Origin: Sphingomonas sp. 8AM
GTDB taxonomy: Bacteria > Pseudomonadota > Alphaproteobacteria > Sphingomonadales > Sphingomonadaceae
Direction of reading: 5' to 3'
DNA length: 64,000 bases
Assembly: GCF_902506455.1 (NCBI RefSeq)
Contig: NZ_LR733844.1
Coordinates: forward strand, 61,033-125,032
Numbering within the stretch: the first letter of the stretch is position 1; each line of letters starts with the position of its first letter. A model generated the notes under the pieces. The model was not told where the DNA came from. It did no database searches and saw nothing but the letters and a program-made list of their open reading frames with translations. This document shows, one piece after another, positions 34,350 to 42,992 of this stretch. Both the position numbers and the translations under genes were made by a program.

Positions 34350-34402
34350 TTGACAGTGCAGGGCACCCTGATAGCGATAACGGCAATCATGTCACAAACA
34401 TG
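34350..34402 (+). promoter_or_regulatory. Putative promoter and second inverted repeat before the TonB receptor
   Basis: A consensus -35, TTGACA, lies at 34350-34355. About 17-20 bases later comes the AT-richer AGCGATAAC, where the -10 should fall, though no good -10 match is seen. Just downstream, CATGT-CACAA-ACATG (34388-34402) is a perfect 5-bp inverted repeat with five-base spacer, placed where a repressor could block initiation. The ribosome site GGAGGAGG precedes the ATG at 34437. Confidence 0.45.
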
Positions 34403-34436
34403 AACAAGGCGGCGCGTCGCCGTCACGGAGGAGGGG

Positions 34437-37400
34437 ATGATGAAGGGAAGTCATGTCATGGGCGCGCTCGCGCGTTCGTCGTCGGTCTGGGCGCTGGCGG
34501 TTGCTGCCGCCGTGCCGGGCATCGCGGTCGCGCAGACCAGTGGCCAGAGCACGACCGAAAGCCCGACCAATGCGCAGCCGGCTGACGGCACGGCGGTCGG
34601 TCAGGACCCCGCGCCGGGTGCGGACGACATCGTCGTCACCGGCGTGCGCGCCAGCCTTGATCGCGCCATCGCGATCAAGCGCGATTCGCCGGGCGTCGTC
34701 GACGCGATCAGCGCGGAGGACATCGGCAAGTTCCCCGACACCAACCTCGCCGAATCGTTGCAGCGCATCACCGGCGTGTCGATCAACCGCGTGAACGGCG
34801 AAGGGTCGCAGGTCTCGGTGCGCGGCTTCTCGGGCGGGTTCAACCTCGTCACGATCAACGGTCGTCAGCTGCCCGCCACCAACATCGACACCAGCGGCGG
34901 CAATCTGTTCGCGCGCGGCGCAGGCCGGTCGTTCGACTTCCAGAACATCGCCTCGGAAGGCGTCAGCGGGCTTGAGGTCTACAAGACCGGCCGCGCTTCG
35001 GTGCCGACCGGCGGTATCGGTGCGACGATCAACATCAACACCCGCAAGCCGCTCGACTCGCGCGAGACCGGCGTTACCGGCTCGATCGGCGCGAAGGCGC
35101 TGTACGACACCTCGGTCGAAAAGTCCGAGGACACCAAGCATCGCGTGACCCCGGAAGTCTCCGGGCTGCTGAACTATCGCAACGAAGAGGGTACGTTCGG
35201 CGCGGCGGTGTTCGGCAGCTATCAGCTCCGTTACTCGGCGTCGGCGCAGTCGAACCCGAACTACTGGAACGTCGTCCCGACCGCCGACTTCTTCAACCCG
35301 GGTACCTTCATCAACTCGACGACCGTCATCGACGGTACGCGCCCGACCGCGCCGTATGTGCTGGTGCCCAACGACAGCCGGTACCAGTTCTCGGAGAACC
35401 GCCGCGAGCGGATCAACTTCCAGGGCGTGCTGCAATTCCGTCCGACCGACCGGCTGGAATTCACGGTCGACAGCCTGTTCGCGCAGAACCGTCTGCGTGA
35501 ATCGCGCAGCGAGCAGACGAACTGGTTCAACCGCCCGTTCAGCGAAGTCCGCTTCGATGACAATCCGAACATGGCGACCGCGATCTTCCTGCGCGATTAC
35601 CTGCCGAACGGGCCGAAGGACGAAGGGTTCGAGCAGCAGCAGGCCGCGACCAAGGCACGGCTGGGCTCGGTCGGCCTGAACGCCAAGTGGGAGTTCGCCG
35701 ATAACCTGACGCTGACCGTCGATGGCCATCATTCGGTCTCGACCTCGTCGCCGGACAACCCCAACGGCACCACCGCGACCACCGTCGCGCTTGGCGCGCC
35801 GGTGATCCAGGGTCACTCGCTCGACTTCAGCACCGGCTTCCCGCAGCAGGCGCAGGTCATCAACGATTGCTATCGCGCGAGCGCGACGGCGACGCCGACC
35901 GGCAATTGCAACGGCGTGCTCGACATCGGCGATCTGGGCTCTGCTCCGGCGCGCACGATCATCTCGCGCCAGACGCAGCGCATCGATCAGTTGCAGGCAC
36001 GTCTCGGCTGGGATCTGGGCGGCGGCAGCCGCTTCGACGTCGGCGGGTCGTACACCGACTCGAAGATGCACTCGACGCAGACCCAGACGCAGCAGACGCT
36101 GGGCGACTGGGGTCTGCAGAACCCGGGCATCATCCAGCAGCTCGCGCCCGAGCTGGTCAGCCAATATTGCCTGACCTGCAAGTTCGACCACTTCAACCCG
36201 GCATCCGAGGGCGCGTCGCTGATCGCGTTCCGCGGCAATGCGATCGACCTCTATAACGTGCTGAGCCCCTATTACTCGCAGCGCGGTGCGCCGCCGGCAC
36301 CTTCGGCCCCGGCCGATGATACCGTGCAGGAGAAGATCTGGTCGGTGTTCGGCCAGTTCACCTGGAACGGCGAAGTCGCGGGCAAGCCCGCCAACCTCGT
36401 CATCGGTGCGCGCTACGAGCAGACCCGTGTCGTCTCTGACGCAGTGCAGACGTATAACAACATCGTCTGGACCGCCGACAACGACTTCCGCGGCGACGCC
36501 AGCGGCGCGTTCACCGCGATCCGCCAGCGCGGCAGCTACGAGAACCTGCTGCCGTCGGTCGATTTCAGCATCGAACCGATCACCAACGTAAAGGCACGCG
36601 TGTCGTTCAGCCGTACGCTGGCGCGACCGGATTACGGCAACCTGTTCGCGACCGCCTCGGCAGGCGCTCCGGGTCGCCCGACTGCGCTGGGTGGCATCCC
36701 GACCGGCAGCACCGGCAACGCCAACCTGCTCCCGCTGCTGTCGGATAACTTCGACGTGTCGCTGGAGTGGTATTACAAGCCGTCCAGCTTCGTCTCGATC
36801 GGTTTCTTCGACAAGCGCGTCGCCAACTTCCTCGGCACCGGCATCGTCAACCAGAACCTGTTCGGGTTGCGCGATCCCAGCTCGGGGGCTGCAGGCTCGC
36901 GATCGGGCACCGCGGCGGCCTATCTGCGTGGCGCCGGGCGTGACCTCAGCGACGTGAACCTGTTCAGCTACACCGCGCTGCTGGTCCAGAACAACGGCAA
37001 CCAGGCCGCCGCGACGTCGCAGTTCGAGGCGAATTATGTCACCAACCCGAACGGTGGCGGCGCGCTGAACCAGGCCTTCGTCAACAGCCTGCTGGCCGCG
37101 GTGGACATCCCCGCCGATGCCAACGATCCGCTGTTCAACTTCTCTGTCTCGCAGCCGATCAATAACCGCGAAGGCAAGATCAACGGCTTCGAGCTGGCGT
37201 GGACGAACTTCTTCGGCAACACCGGCTTCGGTTTTGCAGGCTCGTTCACGAAGGTGAACGGCGATGTGAACGTCGATCCCTATGCGGACCCGACGGTGAA
37301 CATCTTCGCGCTGACCGGCCTCGGCAATAGCGCCAACGCGACGGCGATCTACGACAAGAACGGCATCTCGGCACGTGTCGCGTACAACTGGCGCGACAAG

Positions 37401-37631
37401 TACCTTGTTGCGACCAACCAGGGGGGCAACCGCAACCCGTTGTTCGTCGCACCGTTCGGCACGCTGGACGTCAACATCAGCTATGACGTCAGCGACAAGA
37501 TCGCGCTGACGCTGGAAGGGATCAACCTGACCAGCGAGAGCGTGAAGACCTATGGCCGTACCAAGCGCAATCTGGTGCTGGCCCAGGAGCTGAAGCCGCG
37601 CTTCCTGCTGGGCGCGCGCTACCGCTTCTGA
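34437..37631 (+). CDS. TonB-dependent outer-membrane receptor
   Basis: A 1064-residue receptor of the large Caulobacter/Xanthomonas type, probably for an oligosaccharide or other complex nutrient. A signal peptide (cleaved near GIAVAQ, about residue 33) precedes a TonB-box-like DDIVVTGVRASL (about 62-73). A plug domain (about 75-210, with EDIGKFPDTNLAESLQRITG) and a 22-strand barrel ending in the aromatic YRF follow. Starts at 34437, 34440 or 34458 are possible. A terminator separates it from sapC, so downstream genes may be expressed at a lower level. Confidence 0.94.
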   Translation: MMKGSHVMGALARSSSVWALAVAAAVPGIAVAQTSGQSTTESPTNAQPADGTAVGQDPAPGADDIVVTGVRASLDRAIAIKRDSPGVVDAISAEDIGKFPDTNLAESLQRITGVSINRVNGEGSQVSVRGFSGGFNLVTINGRQLPATNIDTSGGNLFARGAGRSFDFQNIASEGVSGLEVYKTGRASVPTGGIGATININTRKPLDSRETGVTGSIGAKALYDTSVEKSEDTKHRVTPEVSGLLNYRNEEGTFGAAVFGSYQLRYSASAQSNPNYWNVVPTADFFNPGTFINSTTVIDGTRPTAPYVLVPNDSRYQFSENRRERINFQGVLQFRPTDRLEFTVDSLFAQNRLRESRSEQTNWFNRPFSEVRFDDNPNMATAIFLRDYLPNGPKDEGFEQQQAATKARLGSVGLNAKWEFADNLTLTVDGHHSVSTSSPDNPNGTTATTVALGAPVIQGHSLDFSTGFPQQAQVINDCYRASATATPTGNCNGVLDIGDLGSAPARTIISRQTQRIDQLQARLGWDLGGGSRFDVGGSYTDSKMHSTQTQTQQTLGDWGLQNPGIIQQLAPELVSQYCLTCKFDHFNPASEGASLIAFRGNAIDLYNVLSPYYSQRGAPPAPSAPADDTVQEKIWSVFGQFTWNGEVAGKPANLVIGARYEQTRVVSDAVQTYNNIVWTADNDFRGDASGAFTAIRQRGSYENLLPSVDFSIEPITNVKARVSFSRTLARPDYGNLFATASAGAPGRPTALGGIPTGSTGNANLLPLLSDNFDVSLEWYYKPSSFVSIGFFDKRVANFLGTGIVNQNLFGLRDPSSGAAGSRSGTAAAYLRGAGRDLSDVNLFSYTALLVQNNGNQAAATSQFEANYVTNPNGGGALNQAFVNSLLAAVDIPADANDPLFNFSVSQPINNREGKINGFELAWTNFFGNTGFGFAGSFTKVNGDVNVDPYADPTVNIFALTGLGNSANATAIYDKNGISARVAYNWRDKYLVATNQGGNRNPLFVAPFGTLDVNISYDVSDKIALTLEGINLTSESVKTYGRTKRNLVLAQELKPRFLLGARYRF

Positions 37632-37656
37632 TCGGTCGCGGACGTACGAAATGTGG

Positions 37657-37688
37657 AGGGCCATCGCTTGCGGTGGCCCTTTGCGTTT
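37657..37688 (+). terminator. Rho-independent terminator or attenuator after the TonB receptor
   Basis: AGGGCCATCG and CGGTGGCCCT (one wobble pair) form a 10-bp stem with a CTTG loop, followed by TTGCGTTT. The sapC start lies only 15 bases further, so this hairpin probably sets the ratio between receptor and downstream enzymes by partial termination. Confidence 0.7.
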
Positions 37689-37702
37689 GGGACAATGACG
37701 GA

Positions 37703-38404
37703 ATGACGTTCACGACTCTCGATAATGTCGATCATGCCGAGCTGCGCGTCGCGGTGCGCGCCGGGGCGGCGTTCGGCGATCACGCCAATCTGCTGCCGAT
37801 CTTCCCGATCGAGTTCGAGGAGGCGCAGCGCGAATTGCCGATCGTGTTCCGGCGCGGCGAGGATGGCGGCATCCGTGCCTATGTCCTGCTGGGGCTCGAC
37901 CGCGGCGAGAATTTGTTTCTCGACGGAGATCGCTGGACCACGCGCTTCGTGCCGGCGATCCAGCGGCGGGGGCCGTTCGCGTTGACGCGCGGCGACGATG
38001 GCGAAACGGTGGTGCAGATCGACCCGGACGATCCGCGCGTCGGCGCGGCGGACGGCCTGCCGCTGTTCCGCGACCACGGCGGCGACGCACCGTATCTGGA
38101 GCATGTCCGCGCCGCGCTGGACCTGCTGGCGGCGGGTGCGCAGAGCGAACGCGCGATCCACGCTGACTTCGAAACGGCGGGATTGCTCCGCGGCGTGACG
38201 CTGCGGATCGATCTGGGCGACGCTGGCGGCTATGAGCTGACCGACCTGCTGACGATCGATCAGGCGGCGCTCGCCGGGCTGTCGGGAGCGACGCTGGAGC
38301 GGCTGCACGCCAATGGCTTGCTGCGGGCGGCGACGATGGCGGCGGCGTCGCTCGGTAATATGGAGCGGCTGATCGAACTCAAGACGCTCAGGGAGGCGGC
38401 GTGA
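37703..38404 (+). CDS. SapC-like protein
   Basis: A 233-residue SapC-family protein (named after a Campylobacter S-layer locus gene). Typical segments are HANLLPIFPIEFEEAQRELP (about 32-51), GENLFLDGDRW and PLFRDHGG. No signal peptide is seen. In sphingomonads and xanthomonads such genes sit between a TonB receptor and tryptophan halogenases, but the role is not known. The ATG at 37703 matches the family start. Its stop overlaps the GTG of the cupin gene. Confidence 0.82.
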   Translation: MTFTTLDNVDHAELRVAVRAGAAFGDHANLLPIFPIEFEEAQRELPIVFRRGEDGGIRAYVLLGLDRGENLFLDGDRWTTRFVPAIQRRGPFALTRGDDGETVVQIDPDDPRVGAADGLPLFRDHGGDAPYLEHVRAALDLLAAGAQSERAIHADFETAGLLRGVTLRIDLGDAGGYELTDLLTIDQAALAGLSGATLERLHANGLLRAATMAAASLGNMERLIELKTLREAA

Positions 38405-39426
38405 CCGCAGCGATCACCGACCCGCGCGTGCGCGAGATCGCCGCCGATGATCCGGCGGCGCAGGATCTGGCAGCGCTGGTCGCGGCGGGCGTGCCGGTGG
38501 TGGTGCGCGGACTGGCTGCCGACTGGCGGCTGGTTGCGGCCGGGCGGGAGGGGCCGGCGGAGGCAGTCGCCTATCTGCGGCGTTTCTACAACGGGCAGCC
38601 GGGGGTGGGATACACCGCTGACGCCGCGCATGGCGGCCGCTATTTCTACGACGAGACGCTGACGCGGCTTGATTTCGCCGCCGAGCGCGTCGCGCTCGAC
38701 GATTACATGGCGCGAATGCTGGCGACGCTGGCCGCGGACGATGCACCGTCCTTCTATATCGGCTCGACCGATCTCGAGCGGTTCTTCCCCGGACTGGTCA
38801 CCGAAAACCCGCTTGCGCGCGCCGAATTTGCACGCGTGCTGCGCAGCATCTGGATCGGCACGCGGACGACCGCGCAGGCGCATTACGACATGTCGAACAA
38901 CATCGCGGTCTGCGCAGTCGGGCGGCGGCGATTCACCTTGTTCCCGCCTGCGCAGGTCGCGAACCTCTACCCCGGTCCGCTGGAGCCGACGCCGGGGGGG
39001 CAGGTCGTGTCACTGGTAAACTTCCGCGCGGCCGATCTCGGCCGCTTTCCCGGCTTTGCCGAGGCACGCGCGGTAGCGCAGGTCGCCGAGCTGGAGCCTG
39101 GCGATGCGGTCGTCTACCCGGCGCTGTGGTGGCATCATGTCGAGGCGCTCGCGCCGTTCAACGTGCTGGTGAACTATTGGTGGAACGATGCCGCTGCCTT
39201 CATGGACACGCCGATGAACACCTTGCTTCACGGGATGCTCAGCCTGCGCGACCGGCCGGCGTCGGAGAAGCAGGCGTGGCGCGCGCTGTTCGACTATTAC
39301 GTGTTCGGCGATGCCAGCCGCCCGGCGGCGCATCTGCCTGCGGCGGCGCAGGGCGCGCTCGCTCCATTGGACGACGCCCGCGCGCGGCGGTTGCGCGGTG
39401 ACTTGTTGAGGAAGCTGAACCGATGA
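38401..39426 (+). CDS. Cupin_8/JmjC-like 2-oxoglutarate oxygenase
   Basis: A 341-residue protein of the cupin-like (JmjC-related) family. The Fe(II) facial triad is visible as H161-x-D163 in QAHYDMSNN and a distal histidine at 245 or 246 in ALWWHHVEAL. Such enzymes hydroxylate proteins or small molecules using 2-oxoglutarate. It starts with GTG overlapping the sapC stop and ends overlapping the halogenase start, so the three are translated as a unit and may act on one substrate. Confidence 0.85.
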   Translation: MTAAITDPRVREIAADDPAAQDLAALVAAGVPVVVRGLAADWRLVAAGREGPAEAVAYLRRFYNGQPGVGYTADAAHGGRYFYDETLTRLDFAAERVALDDYMARMLATLAADDAPSFYIGSTDLERFFPGLVTENPLARAEFARVLRSIWIGTRTTAQAHYDMSNNIAVCAVGRRRFTLFPPAQVANLYPGPLEPTPGGQVVSLVNFRAADLGRFPGFAEARAVAQVAELEPGDAVVYPALWWHHVEALAPFNVLVNYWWNDAAAFMDTPMNTLLHGMLSLRDRPASEKQAWRALFDYYVFGDASRPAAHLPAAAQGALAPLDDARARRLRGDLLRKLNR

Positions 39427-40886
39427 CGGGTGTGCGGCGGGTAGTGATCGCGGGCGGCGGCACCGCCGGGTGGCTGGCGGCGGCGATGCTGACCAAGCAA
39501 CTCGGTGCGATGGTCGCGGTGACGCTGGTCGAATCGGAGGAGATCGGGACGGTCGGGGTCGGCGAATCGACGATCCCGACGGTGCGCGCCTTCCACCAGT
39601 TGATCGGGGTCGACGAGCGCGATTTCGTTCGCGCGACCGGCGCGAGCTTCAAGCTGGGAATTTCGTTCGAGGGCTGGTCGCGCCCGGACGAACGCTATTT
39701 CCATTCGTTCGGGTCGATCGGGCAGTCGACATGGATGGCCGACTTCCATCATTTCTGGCTGGAGGCGCGCGCGCAGGGAGGCGCGGAGGAAATCGGCCGC
39801 TATTGCGTGGAGCACGAGGCCGCGCGCGCCGAGAAGTTCGCTGGCGGTGCCGAAGCCGGGCTCAACTACGCCTATCACTTCGACGCTGCGCGCTACGCCC
39901 GCTATCTGCGCGAGCGCTGCGAAGCCGACGGGCTGACGCGCGTCGAGGGCAAGATCGCGCGCGTCGAGCGCGACGGCGAGAGCGGCGATATCGCGGCGCT
40001 GGTCATGGAGGACGGCACACGCATTGCCGGTGACCTGTTCCTCGACTGCACCGGCTTTCGCGCGCTGCTGCTCGGCGAGACGCTTGGGGTCGGCTATGAG
40101 GACTGGGCGGAGTGGCTGCCGACCAACCGCGCGCTTGCGGTGCAGACCACCGCGACCGGGCCCGCCGTGCCCTATACCCGCGCGATCGCGCATGATGCGG
40201 GGTGGCAATGGCGCATCCCGCTCCAGCACCGGCTCGGCAACGGAATCGTCTATGCCAGCGACTATCTGAGCGACGACGAGGCGCGGGCGCGCTTGCTGGG
40301 AAGCGTGACCGGCGAGACGCTGATCGAGCCGCGCCTGATCCGTTTCCGCACCGGACGACGGGTCAAGGCGTGGGAGCGCAATTGCGTTGGGCTGAGCCTG
40401 GCGGGCGGGTTCGTCGAGCCGCTCGAATCGACCAGCATTCACCTCATCATGATCGCGCTGACCCGGCTGTTGCAGCTCTTCCCGTTCGATGGCGTGAGCG
40501 AAGCGGCGGCGGCGCGCTTCAACGACATGGCGCGGCGCGAGATCGAGGGCGTGCGCGACTTCATCATCCTGCACTACACGCTCAACCAACGCGACGAGCC
40601 CTTCTGGCAGCGGATGCGCGACATGCCGCTGCCCGACTCGCTGGCGACGCGGATCGCGCTGTTCCGCGAGGGCGCGCAGGCGTTTCAGGCGAGCGACGAG
40701 CTGTTCACGATCACGTCGTGGGTGCAGGTGATGCTCGGGCAGAAGCTGACGCCGCGCGCGCACAATCGCGTCGCGCGGATGATGCCGGAGGGGCGGTTGC
40801 AGCAGACGTTGGGGCAGATGGCGGCCAACGTCGCGGGCGCGGTGCGCGGCTTGCCGACGCATCAGGCGTATCTGGATCGGGTTTAA
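39423..40886 (+). CDS. Flavin-dependent tryptophan halogenase family protein
   Basis: A 487-residue FADH2-dependent halogenase relative. Diagnostic elements are complete: FAD loop GGGTAGW (residues 11-17), catalytic-type lysine K77 in ASFKLGISFEGW, the WxWxIP signature at W261-P266 (WQWRIP), and the glutamate segment FVEPLESTSIH around residues 331-340. Family members make HOCl or HOBr near bound tryptophan or indole; the natural substrate of TonB-receptor-linked members is unknown. No flavin reductase gene is adjacent. It is the last gene of the cluster and is followed by a palindromic repeat. Confidence 0.9.
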   Translation: MTGVRRVVIAGGGTAGWLAAAMLTKQLGAMVAVTLVESEEIGTVGVGESTIPTVRAFHQLIGVDERDFVRATGASFKLGISFEGWSRPDERYFHSFGSIGQSTWMADFHHFWLEARAQGGAEEIGRYCVEHEAARAEKFAGGAEAGLNYAYHFDAARYARYLRERCEADGLTRVEGKIARVERDGESGDIAALVMEDGTRIAGDLFLDCTGFRALLLGETLGVGYEDWAEWLPTNRALAVQTTATGPAVPYTRAIAHDAGWQWRIPLQHRLGNGIVYASDYLSDDEARARLLGSVTGETLIEPRLIRFRTGRRVKAWERNCVGLSLAGGFVEPLESTSIHLIMIALTRLLQLFPFDGVSEAAAARFNDMARREIEGVRDFIILHYTLNQRDEPFWQRMRDMPLPDSLATRIALFREGAQAFQASDELFTITSWVQVMLGQKLTPRAHNRVARMMPEGRLQQTLGQMAANVAGAVRGLPTHQAYLDRV

Positions 40887-40893
40887 CCGATCA

Positions 40894-40970
40894 CGTCATT
40901 GCGAGCGTAGCGAAGCAATCCAGGGCGTCCTGGTCCGGCTCTGGATTGCTTCGTAACGCTAGCAATGACG
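40894..40970. repeat. REP-like inverted repeat, family A copy 2
   Basis: A 77-bp palindrome with arms CGTCATTGCGAGCGTAGCGA and the near complement ending AACGCTAGCAATGACG, the same length as the copy at 12317-12393. It lies between the convergent halogenase and crtB genes. Confidence 0.85.
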
Positions 40971-40975
40971 AGTGG

Positions 40976-41911
40976 TTAGCGCGGCCGCGTCCACAGCCGC
41001 GGGTCGCGCGGTGTGTCGGGCAGCGACTGGCGCCGCGCTGCCTTGAGCCCCGCGCGCGCGATCCACGCGAGCTTCGCGCCCTTTGATGTCGTGACGCGGT
41101 GATCCCACGCCTGCGGCCCGCGCGCCGCAACTCCGCGCGCGATGTCGCCGTAAATCCCCGCCGCCGCCAGCACCGCCCACGCCGAGCGAAACGACAGCGC
41201 CCTGGTGCCGATCGCTGCGCTGTCCTCATGCAGTTGTGCGCGCGTCGCCAGCCGTTTGGCGAGCACCGCCAGCCGCTCGCGATACGGCGGCTTGATAAAT
41301 TCGCCGGGCGGCATGTCCGTTTCGACCAGCCAGTCGACCGGCAGATAGCAGCGGTCGACGCGCGCATCCTCGGCGACATCCCGCGCGATATTGGCGAGCT
41401 GGAATGCCAGCCCGAGATCGCAGGCGCGATCGAGCGTCGCGTCATCGTCGGGCGACACCCCCATCACCACCGCCATCAGCAAGCCGACCGCGCCCGCGAC
41501 ATGGTAGCAATAACGGTAGAGGTCGTCCTCGCTGCGCGGGCGCCAGTCATCAGCGTCGAGCTGGAAGCCGTCGATCACGTCATGGACGAAGCGACGCGGC
41601 AGCCCGGTCTCGCGCGCGACGACGCCGAGTGCGTCGAACGCCGGATCGCCGGTCGCCTCACCATCGAGCGCGGCGTCGCTGAGCGCGCGCACCCGCGCCA
41701 CTCGCGCGCGGGCGTCGGTGACGATCGTGCGGTCATGGCCATGATCCTGCCCGTCGACCAGATCGTCGCAGGCGCGGCACCAGGCGTAGAGCAGCCACGC
41801 GCGCTCGCGGACGACCGGCGCGAACAGTTTCGAGGCAGCGGCAAAGCTCTTCGAGCCGCGCGCGATCGACAGCCGCGCGGTTTCGACCAGCGCCGCGCGC
41901 GTGTCGGTCAC
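40976..41911 (-). CDS. crtB: Phytoene/squalene synthase family protein (CrtB)
   Basis: A 311-residue all-helical prenyl synthase. The two aspartate-rich sites for Mg2+-diphosphate are DDLVD (residues 49-53) and DVAED in LANIARDVAEDARVDRCYLP (about 173-192). CrtB joins two geranylgeranyl diphosphates to phytoene, the entry to carotenoids; crtZ in this window supports that role over squalene synthesis. The start overlaps the stop of the LOG gene by four bases. Confidence 0.88.
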   Translation of the reverse strand: MTDTRAALVETARLSIARGSKSFAAASKLFAPVVRERAWLLYAWCRACDDLVDGQDHGHDRTIVTDARARVARVRALSDAALDGEATGDPAFDALGVVARETGLPRRFVHDVIDGFQLDADDWRPRSEDDLYRYCYHVAGAVGLLMAVVMGVSPDDDATLDRACDLGLAFQLANIARDVAEDARVDRCYLPVDWLVETDMPPGEFIKPPYRERLAVLAKRLATRAQLHEDSAAIGTRALSFRSAWAVLAAAGIYGDIARGVAARGPQAWDHRVTTSKGAKLAWIARAGLKAARRQSLPDTPRDPRLWTRPR

Positions 41912-42489
41912 AGGTCGGAGGCGGCCATGCGCACGATCGGCTGCGTCGGGACGTGCGCCGCCATGCGGTCGAGCAGCCCGCCCAGCGTCTCGTCGACGAT
42001 CAACAGGTCGCGATGCTGCGCGCGCAGGAAGCCGACCTCGCCCATCTTCTCCCAGAAGGCGACGATCGCGTCATAATAGCCGCCGGCGTTGAGCAGCCCG
42101 ACCGGATCGGCGTGATAGCCGAGCTGCGCCCAGCTCAGCGCCTCCCACAATTCGTCCATCGTCCCGGTGCCGCCGGGCAGCGTCACGAAGCCGTCGGCGA
42201 GATCGGTGAACATCTGCTTGCGCTGGTGCATACCCGTCACGACGTGCAGTTCGGTCAGGCCGCGATGCGCGACCTCGGCATCGACCAGCGCCTGCGGGAT
42301 CACGCCGATTACCTCGCCGCCCGCCGCCAGCGCGGCATCGGCGATCGCGCCCATCAACCCGAGCCGCCCGCCGCCATAGACGACGCCGATCCCGCGTGTC
42401 GCGAGCGTGTGCCCGACCTCGCGCGCGAGATCGAGGTAGAAGGGGTCCGAGGGTGTGGCGGAGCCGCAATAGATGGCGAGGCGCTTCAT
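41908..42489 (-). CDS. LOG-family protein (TIGR00730)
   Basis: A 193-residue Rossmann-like protein. The lysine-decarboxylase-like/LOG signature PGGTGTMDELWEALSWAQLG (about 107-126) and the N-terminal AIYCGSA and VYGGGRLGLMG are clear. LOG enzymes release free cytokinin bases from riboside 5'-monophosphates; many bacterial members are general nucleotide 5'-phosphate ribohydrolases. The ATG at 42489 is the family start. It is coupled to crtB by overlap, though no biochemical link is known. Confidence 0.87.
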   Translation of the reverse strand: MKRLAIYCGSATPSDPFYLDLAREVGHTLATRGIGVVYGGGRLGLMGAIADAALAAGGEVIGVIPQALVDAEVAHRGLTELHVVTGMHQRKQMFTDLADGFVTLPGGTGTMDELWEALSWAQLGYHADPVGLLNAGGYYDAIVAFWEKMGEVGFLRAQHRDLLIVDETLGGLLDRMAAHVPTQPIVRMAASDL

Positions 42490-42602
42490 GTGCCTCGCGC
42501 TACGGGATCGAGGCGAGCGGGGCAACCGGGGTTGGCAGGGCGTGCCCCACCGGGGCAGAGTGATGCGCGCGGAAGGATCGGGGTTGGCGTTCGGGGGGGC
42601 GG

Positions 42603-42992
42603 ATGAGCTGCGGCGGCGAACGGGCGGGATTGATCCTGCGCACCATTTACGCGCTGTGCCTGCTTGGGGCGACGTACAACCATTGGGCGATCATCGTCCG
42701 CCACGGGCTGCTCTGGGACTATGACGGCCTGCCCGTGGTGAGCGCGGTCTTCTGGACGTCGCTGGCGTTCCTCGATCCGGCGGCGGTGGTGTTGCTGTTC
42801 CTCCGCCCGCGCGTCGGTGTGGCGGCCACGATCGCGATCATTGTCGTCGACGTCGTCCACAATCTCTGGATTCTGGCGCATTGTTATCCGCCGCTGTCGC
42901 GCACCCTGCTCGAAACGCCGGGCGTCATCGCGCAGATCGTCTTCATGGTGTTCGTGCTGGGCTCCGCGCGCATCGCGTGCCGGTCACGCTGA
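42603..42992 (+). CDS. Small four-helix membrane protein, unknown
   Basis: I do not recognise this 129-residue protein. Four hydrophobic stretches (about residues 10-28, 45-67, 70-92 and 100-123) and a positive C-terminus (RIACRSR) point to an inner-membrane protein. A G-rich ribosome site precedes the ATG. It overlaps the end of ung on the opposite strand by nine bases and is divergent from the LOG gene. Confidence 0.65.
   Translation: MSCGGERAGLILRTIYALCLLGATYNHWAIIVRHGLLWDYDGLPVVSAVFWTSLAFLDPAAVVLLFLRPRVGVAATIAIIVVDVVHNLWILAHCYPPLSRTLLETPGVIAQIVFMVFVLGSARIACRSR

Noticed and set aside
34392..37664. A 1090-codon open frame antisense to the TonB receptor
   Set aside because: It is a shadow frame produced by high G+C codon bias; it has no family motifs and its translation is dominated by Arg, Val and Asp repeats, whereas the plus-strand product is a complete TonB receptor.
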